The notes: a model not told the origin generated them from the letters alone. 64,000 nucleotides of DNA from Tillandsia leiboldiana (GCA_029204045.2 JAQNDB010000186.1:53026-117025), one strand, 5' to 3'; positions 43,001-55,795 are shown, numbered from the stretch's first letter. Translations and numbers: made by a program.

Positions 43001-46000
43001 TGTGATGATCCAGGTTTCCATCCACAGTTTTTTCCCGTGAATCCAATGTGTGAAACACCTATTGATGGTGTCTGATCCACAGTGTGTCAAAGGGACGGCA
43101 CAGATGGGTCCGTGGTAGTATTTATTGTTAGTTTGGCCTTTGGCGGCATTTGTTGAATTTTAGAAAAGTTTCTAGGCCAACGGGTGGCGTATTTGGATTC
43201 AGCACGGAAAAACGCTTGAAAACGCTATTTACTACTTGTCAAATTCTGAGTACGGATGCCCAAAAACGGACTCCCGATGTTTCTGGTGGTTTCTGGTGCA
43301 TGGGAGAGGACCGTGGACTGCCGGTTGCCACGTGGCGGCCCATTATTGGTGGTCCGCAGCGCTCGGTGCATGGAGCAGTGCGGCCGGGTGCATGAGCCCG
43401 GCGCTGGGCCACGTGGCAGGCGCCAATTGGCGGGTCTTCGGTGCGCGGTCCACGGATTGGGGGCGGCCGGTGCAGGAATTTGAGCGGCGGTGCACTGCAA
43501 CGGGCGGGAACCACGTGTCGGGCCATGGTTGGTCATTCCAGGGGTGCGGTCCACGGAGTCCCCTGCGCGGGTGCATAGGCCCGGCGCAGGGACACGTGGC
43601 GGAAGACCGTTGGCGGGCTCACGGGACGCGGCGCACGGGGACAGGCCTGCGTGCGCCAGGCGGCCGGTCAGGCGGCGCGTGCCCGCGCGACTGATCGCTA
43701 CAGCGGTCGGACACGCGTGTCGCCCGGCCGTACGCTGGCGCCTGTCGCCCCGCAGCCCCGTCGGGGACACGTGTCGGTAGGGTACGCGCCCCGCACAGCT
43801 GTTCGCTGTGCGGGACACGCGTCCCCCTCCCGGGCGGCCGCGCGGCACCTCCTGACGACGCCCCCGCACAGCTGTTTGCTGTGCGGGACGCGTGTCAGCA
43901 AGGGGTGGCTCCGGCGGTCGGACGGGGCGCCGTCCGACCCGCCTTTGCGGATCCGGGCGCCCAATGTGGGCCCGAATCCGCAAAGGGGCCCAAATTGTTT
44001 TTTTGCCTATAAATCAGGCATTTGAAGGCCGAAATCTCTTCTCCTGTTCATTTTTACCCGAGGGCCCCTTCTAAGAAAATCTTCCTCTCTCTGTTCTACA
44101 CCTCCTGTAGATTTCTCAAGAATTTAGGAGGCTCGGATCCTGAGGTTTGTGATTTTTCCCGCGCGGCGCGACGATTATTCTCCGGCAACCCACTTCGTCG
44201 TATTTCAGTGTTCAGGCTCCCCCGACTCACCCCGACCTCCTATTTTCGCAATTTTTGTGCCGTTGGATTCTTGATAGGTAGGGCTTCATTTTATCTGTTG
44301 TGAGTTTCTTCTATTTACGAGGTGTTGTTGGAGTTCTCGTAGCCTCATTTTGACCCTTTTTCCGTCACGGAGTTTTGGGACAGCACTGCCTTGTTTTGGC
44401 GATAACTTCGCGCACGGGCGTCGGATCAGGGCGATTCAAGTGCGAATTTGCATCTACACATCGCGTGGAGTCTCTCTGAATTTTCTTGGATTTTTCTGGA
44501 TTTCCCCGAAGGTGAGAAACCCCTTTTACATAACTTTGTATCACAGTTTTGGGTGAATGTATTGTTCGGGGTGGTTCCCTTGTCGATTTTGGTTCTCAGC
44601 GTAGGAAAATCGTGTGGGAACGTGCAGGCACTTGTTTCTACCGGTTCGTCGCAAGGATCGCGACAGCATTTTTCTGGGAATTTCTCGGGCACATTTCACA
44701 GGTGAAAATGGCTAAACTGCTGAATGAATATTTGAGGACAGATTTTGGATTAAACTTGGATAATAATTGTGTGTGTATTCTTTGGGGACTTATGATGCAG
44801 TATTGCGGATTTCGGATCGGGCGCGGACTTAGCCTTCGAGGACCGATTTAGCGCTCGAGGTGGGTACCGTTGTTAACCTCCTACTTGTGATGTCCCCACT
44901 AGGCCTATTTGAGTTGCTACTATATTACATTGCTAATGAACCGGTAAAAGTGAAAATGGCATGTTGATTGAGAATTGGACTTACGGTTAGGGCTTGCATT
45001 TTAAAAAGGACTAAGTACTAACTAATGGGTAATTCTTGTAATAGTATGTCACCTAAACCTCACGGGGAGAGTTTTGCTAAGATGGACTATATTGCATGTA
45101 CATTTGGGACCTCTTATGCTTATATGATAAACTGATATGGGACAACTTGACAAAAGGGAAGTTTAATTAGTGGCATACCTTTATCTTGTAAAAATCAAAA
45201 TACTTGAAACCCACTTTCGAATAAAGGACTTTGCATGCTTGAATGGTCACTTGGTTAAGCCACCTTTTTTCTGCTACACTATCATGCTGGAACTGACTTA
45301 GGAGAAACCATGCTTTTATTTTCTCTTCTTTTATCTAGATTTAGGGGATAGTGTAATCAGACAGTTGTGGGTTTTGGGACAGGCAGGCCGTGAGGGCAGG
45401 GCATTGCGGCAACCGCGGATCTTTGCGGTTGACCGGACAGTGGTTATTGCATCAGATTGGGGTAGAGGATTTGGGCTTCTTTTAGTGGATGGGTTTTCAC
45501 ATAGATCAGGGTCGTGATCCAGTCCTGCTGACTTTGATACTTGTTACTGAGGCACTTGATTCGTGTGGGTCGCTACCCTCGAGTGCCACTCCGGAGTGTG
45601 CGTTTTACAGACCTCGAGTCTTCGAGACTCTCATCCCCTATCGGTGTTATGCGTAGGCTGGCATACCCGATTTGGCAGGCAGAGCAGGCAGTACCAGTGC
45701 TTACTAGTGTATCGATTGGGTCTAGACAGGCAGGCATTACATTCTGATGCGTACATATAGCTATACTTTCAGTTAGCTCATTAGAGGCATGTAGTGTTAG
45801 CTCTACACATCATCAGTAGTCTTATTTACAGCTTACCACCTTTGTTCATCTTTTCCACCTCTTATAGTCCTAGTGGGCACATTGAGTTGAGGTTTACCCA
45901 CTAGGAGGAGGCTACTGTTCTATAGTAGTTTCTCACTCCCCACTGCTTTTCTTTTCTCTTCCCCTTTGTTTTGCAGAGTCGTCTGCGGGAGTTGCAGGGA

Positions 46001-46372
46001 CCCTCCTCAGCGGACCGAGGTAAGAGGATCGTGGACTAGATAGCGGTCCTACCCAGCACCAGTTCAGTTACTAGATTGTACCCCGATACTCTCAGATACT
46101 CTACTCTTCTTTTCTTTTGGGTCTGACTTCGGCCAGCTGGTTGTATTTGATTAGTGAGCTGGGAGAGACATATGTATTATTGAGAGTTTATTTCTGCACT
46201 TTACTTTCCTGCTTTATCTGAGATGTACTAGTTGTAGTTTAGCTTTATTTATGCTCTTTAATTATATCATCTATATTGAGCCGGTTACCAGCGCTTCGTA
46301 TACACGGGAAATTCCGTGTATACGGCGATCTGTAGACGAGCCCGGGTTCTGGTTTACACCTGGGGCGTGATA
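43001..46372 (+). repeat. Element F 5' LTR (3,372 bp)
   Basis: It runs from TGTGATGATCC to GGGGCGTGATA (last CA mutated to TA). It holds the CCTAGTGGG...CCCACTAGG inverted repeat at 45869-45905. The GC-rich 43320-43960 part gives open frames on both strands that I do not regard as genes. Confidence 0.93.
46298..46323 (+). other. LTR 3'-end hairpin (F 5' LTR)
   Basis: GTATACACGG and CCGTGTATAC form a perfect 10 bp stem with a 6-base loop. Confidence 0.85.
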
Positions 46373-46380
46373 GATTAAGT

Positions 46381-46392
46381 TGGTATCAGAGC
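46381..46392 (+). promoter_or_regulatory. Element F primer-binding site
   Basis: TGGTATCAGAGC, a full match to the initiator tRNA-Met PBS. The leader at 46393-46676 shows no other feature. Confidence 0.93.
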
Positions 46393-46676
46393 TTAGGGAT
46401 AGGTCAGTTGGGACTTAGGGAACCCTAGGCTTTGGCAGACCCTTAGGAAGGTAGGGCGTGAGTGACGCGACATTATGCGAAAGTCGGCAATTTGGTCATG
46501 TGTTTATTTGACTCTTCCTGTGAGTGAAGAGGGATTGGCATGTCTTATTTCTGGTGGACATATTATGTTGGCTGCAGACAACATAAGGTTACAGAAATAA
46601 GAGGATGCCTTTGACTTTCGCTAGATTGGGGTCGAGTGTGGTTTTGTTACTGATCTGTGGTTCTTTGTGTGGCAGG

Positions 46677-48095
46677 ATGCCTCCCAGGCGGCGTATTCCT
46701 ACCCCGGGGTACCCCTACACCCCCGGAGGGGCCGGAGCAGTCCGGACAGGCAGAGATTAGTGAGTTGAAGGGCCATGGTGGCCCAGCTGGCGGAGGGTCA
46801 CCGCCGGCAGGAGCAGAGGATTGAGCAGCTGCTTGCTCAGGTTGGGGCCCCTCCCCCTACTACTACTGAGGCCCCCACACCACCTGTTGTACCACCGACT
46901 ATACCGCTTGTGCCTGCGGCACCATCCTCGAGCAGCGGGGCCCCGGGAGTGATCCGACCATTGACCCCCGTGGAGGAGCAGGAGTTCGCCGATAAACTCA
47001 CGCAGTTCTGTCAGCGGGGATCCGCCTAGGTTTTCCGGGGCGGAGCACTCACCCTTGGGAGGTTGGGTCATGGCTTTCGGCAATGGTGAAATTGTTCCGA
47101 GACTTCGTTATCGATCAGAAGTATAGGGTACACATGGCTGTGCACTGTCTGGACGGGGATGCTGATACGTGGTGGGTCGGGTGGAGCCCCTGGAGTTTCA
47201 GATCACCCGGCAGCTACCTTGGGCAGAGTTCAAGAGGATGGTTCTGGACACGTACTTTCCACCAGCGTGAAGAAAAAGCTGGAGGATGATCTGAAGAATC
47301 TCCAGCAAGGCGACCGGTCGGCATGGGACTACTTCTAGGAGTTTTCGTGGCTACTCAACTGCGCTCCCTACGTCGCTAGGGACGGACCACATCAGGTGGA
47401 GCTCTTCGAGTTGGGCCTGCGTCCGGAGATTTATACCCTAGTGAATGCGCAGAGACTACAGACCCTGGAGGAGGCGGCAGAGCATGCACAGTGGGTCGAG
47501 AGAGGAGACCGCGTCGTCGCCAGACGTGGAGGCCTGGTCGCTCAGGGATCTAACAGGAAGCGGCCAGCGCAGGATGATGGGGGACAGGCCAGCTCCTGGA
47601 GGCCGCCCCGACCCCCGCCGCCTCAGTTCTCAGGCCGCGGGCGTTCGGAGCGGCGAGGGCCTGGTGGATCCCAGAGGCCCCCACAGCAGCAGCAGCAGCA
47701 GCAGCACTCACGACAGCAGCAGCATTCACAGCAGCAGAGGTCGCAGTCCCGACAGCAGGGACCTCAGCGGCAGAGGCAGCAGCAGCAGGGGAGGCAGCCC
47801 CAGACCCCAGCCAGGTACATTTTCTGCCTGGGGACAGCATCCTTCTGATACTTGTGACCAGAGGTTTGGCCGCTGTTACCGGTGCGGACAGTCGGGCCAC
47901 GTTCGAGCTACTTGCCCCTATGCGCCAGCACCGGCTCCTTCCTCAGCATCAGCCCCATCGGCACCCCAGCAGCGGTCCTATGCTCCAGCGAGCAGGGCTC
48001 CTTCTTCTCACCCGGCAAACTACCGACCCTCGGCACAGAGTGGGCGTGTCTATGCCGCCCAGGTTGAGGACTCCCTGGCAGCCGACCACGTGGTG
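46677..48095 (+). pseudogene. Element F: gag
   Basis: It begins MPPRRRIPTPG at 46677. In successive frames come a coiled-coil-like EISELK...AEGHRRQEQRIEQLL, a Pro/Thr linker, the capsid core (RVHMAVHCLDGDADTWW, then WAEFKRMVLDTYFPP and FELGLRPEIYTLVNAQ), a Gln-rich stretch coded by CAG repeats, and the CCHC knuckle CYRCGQSGHVRATC near 47875. Frame changes occur near 46700, 46765, 47020, 47170 and 47810, several at runs of one base, plus a TAG near 47337. All gag parts are present, but the reading frame is not. Confidence 0.88.
47682..47795 (+). repeat. CAG microsatellite coding polyglutamine in F gag
   Basis: Uninterrupted CAG repeats at 47682-47705, then broken CAG runs mixed with CAC/TCA/CGA codons. 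They encode a Gln-rich linker before the zinc knuckle. Confidence 0.9.
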
Positions 48096-51000
48096 GCAGG
48101 TATCGTTTTACTTTCTGGCAGTAGAGCTCGCACTTTATTTGATACCGGTGCATCACATTCTTTTATCAGTAGAGCATTCGCATTATCCCATGGACTAGAG
48201 TTAGGTCGGTTGCCACGTGCATTAGAGGTACAGATCCCGGAGCATACCCTACTTGTAGAGGAGTGTTGTTGGTCCTGCCCTGTACGGATCGAGTCGTGGA
48301 TCTTGCCAGCGGACCTGATGGTCCTGAGTCAGTTGCGAGACTTTGATATAGTACTCGGGATGGACTGGCTGGCTCGCTATTATGCGACTATTGACTGTGC
48401 CGCGAGGACGGTGACTTTTAGCGAGCCAGGCTTGGAGGGGATTGTGTACAGAGGGTGCCAGAGTGCTTTCTTCGCCTCGATAGTTTCGACTTCTCGTGCG
48501 AGGCAGATGATGCGCAGTGGATGCGTGGCCTTTTTGGCCAGTGTGGTTGAGGGGCCCGCGGCGGCGCCGGGACTCGCGGATATCCCTATTGTCCATGAGT
48601 TCCCGGATGTTTTCCCACCAGAGCTGACTAGTATGCCGCCGGATAGGGAGATCGAGTTTTTGATTGACGTAGTTCCAGGAACTGCGCCAATCTCCAAGGC
48701 TCCTTACCGAATGGCACCGGCTGAGCTGCGAGAGTTGAAGGCGCAACTCCAGGATTTATTGGACAAGGGTTTCGTGAGGCCGAGTGTATCACCTTGGGGA
48801 GCGTCGGTGCTGTTCGTAAAGAAGAAGGATGGTTCACTTCGACTTTGTGTGGATTACCGAGAGCTGAATAAAGTGACCATCAAGAACAAGTACCCTTTGC
48901 CGCGCATCGATGACTTATTTGATCAGCTGCAAGGGTCTTGTGTCTTCTCTAAGATCGACTTACAGTCTGGGTACCACCAATTGAAGGTGAAGGCCGAGGA
49001 TGTTCCAAAGACAGCATTCAGGACTCGGTACGGGCATTATGAGTTCACTGTCATGCCTTTGGATTGACTAATGCCCCTGCCGCCTTTATGGATTTGATGA
49101 ACAGGATCTTTCGACCTTATCTGGACCGGTTCGTGGTAGTGTTCATCGATGACATCCTGGTTTACTCTCGGAGTGATGTGGAGCACGAGGAGCACCTGAG
49201 GATTGTGCTGCAACTTCTGAGGGAGAAGAAGTTGTATGCCAAGTTATCTAAGTGCGAGTTTTGGCTTCGAGAGGTTGCTTTTTTTGGGCCATGTGATCTC
49301 AGCCGCAGGAGTGGCGGTAGACCCGGCAAAGATAGAGGCAGTCCGGGATTGGCCCCGACCGACGACGGTAGCAGAGATTCGCAGTTTTATGGGCTTGGCT
49401 GGATATTACCGTCGGTTTGTGGAAGGTTTTGCGAAACTTTCCGCACCCCTCACTCGTTTGACGCGCAAAGGAATTAAGTTTACCTGGAGTGAGGATTGCC
49501 AGAGGAGCTTCGAGGAACTGAAGAGCAGGTTGATGTCAGCTCCTATCCTTTCCCTCCCTGTTATGGGGAAAGGATATGTGATCTACAGTGACGCATCGCA
49601 CAGTGGACTCGGTTGCGTGCTGATGCAGGAGGGTAGGGTAATTGCTTATGCTTCACGGCAACTCAAGGATTATGAGAAGAATTACCCTACCCATGACTTG
49701 GAGCTAGCTGCTGTGATCTTCGCACTGAAGTTGTGGCGCCATTATCTGTATGGGGAGCACTGCGAGATTTACACCGACCACAAGAGCCTGAAATATCTGT
49801 TCACACAGAAGGAACTCAATTTGAGGCAGCGCAGATGGTTGGAGCTGTTAAAGGACTACGATGTGGACATACTCTACCATCCCGGCAAGGCCAACGTGGT
49901 CGCGGATGCCCTGAGCAGGAGAGCAGTACAGAGCCTATCCTTGATGATCACCGACCAGGCGCCATTACTTGAGCAGATGAGACGACTAGAGCTAGAGGTG
50001 GTGTCCCCTGGGGTCTCTGCAAGATTTCTGTCATTAGTCGTGCAGCCCACTCTGTTGGACAGGATCCGGGAAAAACAGAGTGAGGACCCCCACTTGATGA
50101 GGATTCGAGAACAGATTCAGGCCGGAGGGACAGGGGACTTCTCAGTTGATGCTTCGGGAGTACTGCGGTACAGGGACCGAGTTTGCGGGCCTATGGACTC
50201 AGAGATTCGGGAGCAGATCTTGCGGGAGGCTCATTATACACCTTATACCATCCATCCTGGTGGGACTAAGATGTATAGGGACCTCAAGGCACAGTTCTGG
50301 TGGAGCGGCATGAAAAGAGATATTGGCAGATTTGTGGCACACTGCCTAACTTGTCAGCAAGTAAAGGCTGAGCATCGTGTACCTGCTGGCAAGTTGCAGA
50401 GCCTCCCAATCCCTGAGTGGAAGTGGGACCATATCACTATGGATTTTGTCACTGGATTGTCGAGAGCTCAGACTGGAGCGGATGCGATTTGGGTGGTCGT
50501 GGACAGACTCACCAAGTCCGCTCACTTTTTACCGGTTCAGATGACTTGGCCATTGGATCGACTGGCACAGATGTACTTGGCTGAGGTGGTCAGGTTGCAC
50601 GGGATACCCATTTCCATTGTATCGGATAGAGACTCGAGGTTTGTCTCGCACTTCTGGAGGAGCTTACAGACGGCCCTGGGGACACAGCTTCGCTTTAGCA
50701 CAGCATTCCACCCACAGACGGACGGACAGTCAGAGCGCACCATTCAGACTCTCGAGGATATGTTGCGAGCATGCGTTCTGGATTTTGGGGGAGGGTGGCA
50801 CCGACACCTGGGATTGGTTGAGTTTGCGTACAACAGCAGCTATCAAGCGAGCATCCAGATGGCTCCGTTTGAAGCGTTGTATGGGCGCAAGTGTCGGTCA
50901 CCCCTATATTAGAGTGACGTGGGTGAGAAGAAGACATTGGGTCCTGATCTACTATTGGAGGCAGAGGAGAAGGTCAGACTGATTCGACGACATCTTGAGA

Positions 51001-51488
51001 CCGCTCAGAGCCGGCAGAGGAGTTATGCTGATACCCGACGGCGAGACTTGGAGTTTCAGGTGGGCGATCACGTCTTTTTGAAAGTCTCACCTTCGAAGGG
51101 GATTCGGAGATTTGGGATTCGTGGAAAACTGAGCCCTCATTATATTGGACCTTTTGAGGTATTGGAGCGCATTGGGCCAGTTGCCTACCGGCTTGCACTT
51201 CCTCCCAGATTGGCTAGTGTTCACGATGTGTTTCATGTATCCACCCTGAGGAGATATGTTCATGACCCGTCGCACATTATTGATTTCGCCCCACTGGAGA
51301 TCGCTGAGGACTTGAGCTATGTCGAGCAGCCATTACGGATTTTGGACCGCGAGGTCAGAGAGTTGCGCAGCCGGGCCATCCCTTATGTGAAGGTTCTGTG
51401 GAGCAACCAGAGCGAGCGCGAGGCTACTTGGGAGCTGGAGTCAGCATTGAGGGATGCCCACCCCCACTTGTTCGAGGCCCCGGCTTGA
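48096..51488 (+). pseudogene. Element F: pol (protease, RT, RNase H, integrase, chromodomain-like tail)
   Basis: Protease LFDTGASHSF lies at about 48135-48165. RT entry MPPDREIEF is near 48632, and the catalytic VVFIDDIL near 49137-49160. RNase H starts at YSDASHSG (about 49580), with YTDHKSLKYL and NVVADALSRR. The integrase HHCC region is at about 50230-50360 (HPGG...HCLTC), and the core has MDFVTG, VSDRDSRF and DGQSE. The tail, PYVKVLWSNQSEREATWELE, is chromodomain-like, and pol ends at TGA 51486-51488. Three breaks are seen: a missing base in the T-run at about 49058, an extra T at 49279-49285, and TAG at 50910-50912. The catalytic residues I can check are kept. Confidence 0.92.
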
Positions 51489-51500
51489 GGTATGACTTTT

Positions 51501-51515
51501 GTTTCGAGGACGAAA
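51501..51515 (+). other. TTTCGAGGACGAAA inverted repeat after F pol
   Basis: TTTCG and CGAAA arms around AGGA, after the pol stop and 8 bases before the polypurine tract. The same motif is found in D (about 13897) and fourfold in C. Confidence 0.8.
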
Positions 51516-51522
51516 CTTTTAT

Positions 51523-51535
51523 TAGTGGGGGAGGA
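51523..51535 (+). promoter_or_regulatory. Element F polypurine tract
   Basis: TAGTGGGGGAGGA directly before the 3' LTR TG. Confidence 0.88.
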
Positions 51536-54500
51536 TGTGATGATCCAGGTTTCGATGCACAGTTTTTCCCGTGAATCCAATGTGCGAAACACCTATTGAT
51601 GGTGTCTGATCCACAGTGTGTCAAAGGGACGGCACAGATGGGTCCGTGGTAGTATTTATTGTTAGTTTGGCCTTCGGCGGCATTTGCCGAATTTTAGAAA
51701 AGTTTCTAGGCCAAACGGAGGGCGTATTTGGATTCAACTCGGAAAAACGCTTGAAAACGGCTATTTACTTGTCAAATTCTGAGTCCGGATGCCCAAAAAT
51801 GGACTCCCGGATGTTTCTGGTGGTTTCTGGTGCATGGGAGAGGACCGTGGACCGCCGGTTGCCACGTGGCGGCCCATTATTGGGAGGCCCGCAGCGCTCG
51901 GTGCATGGAGCAGCGCGGCCGGGTGCATGAGCCCGGCGCTGGGCCACGTGGCAGGCGCCAATTGGCGGGTCTTCGGTGCGCGGTCCACGGATTGGGGGCG
52001 GTCGGTGCAGGAATTTGAGCGGCGGTGCACTGCAACGGGCGGGAACCACGTGTCGGGGCATGGTTGGTCCGTTCTAGGGGTGCGGTCCACGGAGTCCCCT
52101 GCGCGGGTGCATAGGCCCGGCGCAGGGACAGGTGGCGGAAGACCGTTGGCGGGCTCACGGGACGCGGCGCACGGGGACACGCATGCGTGCGCCAGGCGGC
52201 CGGTCAGGCGGCACCTGCCCGCGCGACTGATCGCTACAGCGGTCGGACGCGTGTCGCCCGGCCGTACGCGGGCGCCTGTCGCCCCGCAGCCCGATCGGGG
52301 ACACGTGTCGGTAGGGGACGCACCCCGCACAACTGTTCGCTGTGCGGGACACGCGTCCCCCTCCCGGGCGGCCGCGCGGCACCTCCTGACGCGCCCCGCA
52401 CAGCTGTTTGCTGTGCGGGACGCGTGTCAGCAAGGGGGTGGCTCCGGCGGTCGGACGGGGCGCCGTCCGACCCGCGTTTGCGGATCCGGGCGCCCAATGT
52501 GGGCCCGAATCCGCAAAGGGGCCCAAATTGAGTTTTTTGCCTATAAATCAGGCATTTGAAGGCCGAAATCTCTTCTCCTGTTCATTTTCACCCCGAGGCC
52601 CCTTCTAAGAAAATCTTCCTCTCTCTGTTCTACACCTGTTGTAGATTTCTCAAGAATTTAGGAGGCTCGGATCCTGAGGTTTGTGATTTTTCCGGCGCGG
52701 CGCGACGATTATTCTCCGGCAACCCACTTCGTCGAATTTCAGTGTTCAGGCTCCCCCGACTCACCCCGACCTCCTATTTTCGCAATTTTTGCACCGTTGG
52801 ATTCTTGACAGGTAGGGCTTCATTTTCTCTGTTGTGAGTTTCTTCTATTTCCGAGGTTTTGTTGGAGTTCTCGTAGCCTCATTTTGACCCTTTTTCCGTC
52901 GCGGAGTTTTGGGACAGCACTGCCTTATTTTGGCGATAACTTTGCGCACGGGCTTCGGATCAGGGTGATTTAAAAGGGCATTTGCATCTACACATCGCGA
53001 GGAGTCTCTCTGAATTTTCTTGGATTTTTCTGGATTTTCCCCGAAGGTGAGAAACCCCTTTTTACAGAACTTTGTATCACAGTTTTGGGTGAATGTATTG
53101 TTCGGGGTGGTTCCCTTGTCGATTTTGGTTCTCAGCGTAGGAAAATCGTGTGGGAACGTGCAGGTACTTGTTTCGACCGGTTCGTCGCAAGGATCGCGAG
53201 AGCATTTTTCTGGGAATTTCTCGGGCAAATTTCACAGGTGAAAATGGCTAAACTGCTGAATGAATATTTGAGGACAGATTTTGGATTAAACTTGGATAAT
53301 AATTGTGTGTGTATTCTTTGGGGACTTATGATGCAGTATTGCGGGATTTCGGATCGGGCGCGGACTTAGCCTTCGAGGACCGGATTTAGCGCTCGAGGTG
53401 GGTACCGTTGTTAACCTCCTACTTGTGATGTCCCCACTAGGCCTATTTGAGTTGCTACTATATTACATTGCTAAATGAACCGGTAAAAGTGAAAATGGCA
53501 TGTTGATTGAGAATTGGACTTACGGTTAGGGCTTGCATTTTAAAAAGGACTAAGTACTAACTAATGGGTAATTCTTGTAATAGTATGTCACCTAAACCTC
53601 ACGGGGAGAGTTTTGCTAAGATGGACTATATTGCATGTACATTTGGGACCTCTTATGCTTATATGATAAACTGATATGGGACAACTTGACAAAAGGGAAG
53701 TTTAATTAGTGGCATACCTTTATCTTGTAAAAATCAAAATACTTGAAACCTACTTTCGAATAAAGGACTTTGCATGCTTGAATGGTCACTTGGTTAAGCC
53801 ACCTTTTTTCTGCTACACTATCATGCTGGAACTGACTTAGGAGAAACCATGCTTTTATTTTCTCTTCTTTTATCTAGATTTAGGGGATAGTGTAGTCAGA
53901 CAGTTGTGGGTTTTGGGACAGGCAGGCCGTGAGGGCAGGGCATTGCGGCAACCGCGGATCTTTGGCGGTTGACCGGACAGTGGTTATTGCATCAGATTGG
54001 GGTAGAGGATTTGGGCTTCTTTTAGTGGATGGGTTTTCCACATAGATCAGGGTCGTGATCCAGTCCTGCTGACTTTGATACTTGTTACTGAGGCACATGA
54101 CTCCTGTGGGTCGCTCCCCTCGAGTGCCACTCCGGAGTGTGCGTTTTACAGACCTCGAGTCTTCGAGACTCTCATCCCCTATCGGTGTTATGCGTAGGCT
54201 GGCATACCCGATTTGGCAGGCAGAGCAGGCAGTACCAGTGCTTACTGGTGTATCGATTGGGTCTAGACAGGCAGGCATTTACATTCTGATGCATACATAT
54301 AGCTATACTTTCAGTTAGCTCATTAGAGGCATGTAGTGGTAGCTCTACACATCATCAGTAGTCTTATTTACAGCTTACCACCTTTGTTCATCTTTTCCGC
54401 CTCTTATAGTCCTAGTGGGCACATTGAGTTGAGGTTTACCCACTAGGAGGAGGCTACTGTTCTATAGTAGTTCTCACTCCCCACTGCTTTTCTTTTTCTC

Positions 54501-54913
54501 TTCCCCTTTGTTTTGCAGAGTCGTCTGCGGGAGTTGCAGGACCCTCCTCAGCGGACCAGGTAAGAGGATCGCGGACTAGATAGCGGTCTACCCAGGCACC
54601 AGTTCAGTTACTAGATGTACCCCGATACTCTCAGATACTCTACTCTTCTTTTCTTTTGGGTCTGGCTTCGGCCAGCTGGTTGTATTTGATTAGTGAGCTG
54701 GGAGAGACATATGTATTATTGAGAGTTTATTTCTGCACTTTACTTTCCTGCTTTATCTGAGATGTACTAGTTGTAGTTTAGCTCTATTTATGCTCTTTTA
54801 TTATATCATCTATATTTGAGCAGGTTACCAGCGCTTCGTATACATGGAAAATTCCGTGTATACGGCGGATCTGTAGACGAGCCCGGGTTCTGGTTTACAC
54901 CCGGGGCGTGACA
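51536..54913 (+). repeat. Element F 3' LTR (3,378 bp)
   Basis: It begins TGTGATGATCC and ends GGGGCGTGACA. It aligns along its length with 43001-46372, with scattered differences (for example near 52975 versus 44437). Confidence 0.94.
54838..54863 (+). other. LTR 3'-end hairpin (F 3' LTR)
   Basis: GTATACATGG and CCGTGTATAC form a 10 bp stem with one wobble pair where the 5' LTR has a normal pair. Confidence 0.83.
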
Positions 54914-54918
54914 GATTC
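54914..54918. repeat. Target-site duplication of element F, right (GATTC)
   Basis: One base different from GATGC at 42996-43000; probably a later mutation. Confidence 0.85.
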
Positions 54919-55219
54919 CACCGGAACGAGAGGTCGACTTTCCTATTGAACTACCCCCAAGCACGAAACCCATCACTAAGGCACCATACAGGATGGCCCT
55001 TGCGGAGTTGAGGGAACTCAAGGCACAGCTAGAAGACCTTTTAGACAAAGGCTTTATCAAACCAAGCGCGTCGCCATGGGGCGCGCCCGTCCTGTTCGTG
55101 AGGAAGAAGGACGGAAGTCTCCGGTTGTGTATAGACTACCGGGAGATAAACAAGGTCACGATTAAGAATAAATACCCTCTGCCAAGGATCGACGATCTGT
55201 TTGACCAATTACAAGGGGC
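54914..55219 (+). pseudogene. Element I: RT continued, cut by element G
   Basis: Resumes the RT entry with PPEREVDFPIELPPSTKPITK and runs open through LDKGFIKPSASPWGAPVLF, RLCIDYREINKVTIKNKYPL and DDLFDQLQG, where the G LTR begins. The rest of element I (RT catalytic part onward and 3' LTR) must lie beyond the right edge. GGGGC (55215-55219) is the predicted left TSD of G. Confidence 0.92.
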
Positions 55220-55444
55220 TGTTACGGAATTTGAGTTGGCGTAGTTTCGTGAAAGTCTCAAGTCTTGAAGATTGAAGGTGAAGAAAGTTGGATCATTTAA
55301 CTCAATCTCAAGAAAGAAGAATTCAAAAGGATCAGGTATGTTTAACTAAAGATTTTGTGTGATCCGAATACTTCTTGTAGTGTAGAAATACTTGGAAGAA
55401 TCTTTCATTGCATAAAAATCAAAAACTGGACTTGGGACATGTTC

Positions 55445-55745
55445 AGGATCCGGATCAGGTTGTTCGATCCGGATCCCGAAGGTGGTTCGTTCATACACCA
55501 GTTCAATCCGGATCGTAGCCTCTCTTGATCCGGATCCCGAACACTGAGTTTACCATCTTCCTTGAACGATCCGGATCAGGCTTCGCAATCCGGATCCCGA
55601 ACGTTGATGTTTGGTGAACTGTATGAACGATCCGGATCAAGCACTTCGATCCGGATCCCGAACCTTCGTTTTTCTGGAATTGCCTGACTCGTTACGACGA
55701 TCCGGATCACAGCTAATCCGATCCGGATCGCCGTCCGTAAAATTT
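55445..55745 (+). repeat. Upstream GATCCGGATC repeats in G LTR
   Basis: Five units of about 60 bp, each with a pair of ATCCGGATC motifs and CCCGAAC between units. They lie just upstream of the TATA box. The motif recurs at 62650-62815. Confidence 0.9.
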
Positions 55746-55795
55746 CCAGAAATGTTAGGTTTTTGATTCTTATCTCCTTCCTAGGGTTTCTAACC

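Larger units (their letters stand above)
43001..54913 (+). mobile_element. Element F: full-length Ty3/gypsy (Tekay/Del-like chromovirus)
   Basis: An 11,913 bp element: 5' LTR (43001-46372), PBS, gag, pol, polypurine tract, 3' LTR (51536-54913), and a near-perfect 5 bp TSD. RT precedes integrase, so it is Ty3/gypsy. The C-terminal chromodomain-like segment and 3.4 kb LTRs suggest the Tekay/Del chromovirus clade. Coding is complete in content but broken by several one-base indels and stops. The two LTRs differ by substitutions and indels, so the insertion is older than element C. Confidence 0.94.

Noticed and set aside
43225..43983. Open frames of 124-252 codons, repeated at about 51761-52559
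   Set aside because: They occur twice because they lie in the two LTRs of element F, and they overlap on opposite strands without domain similarity.
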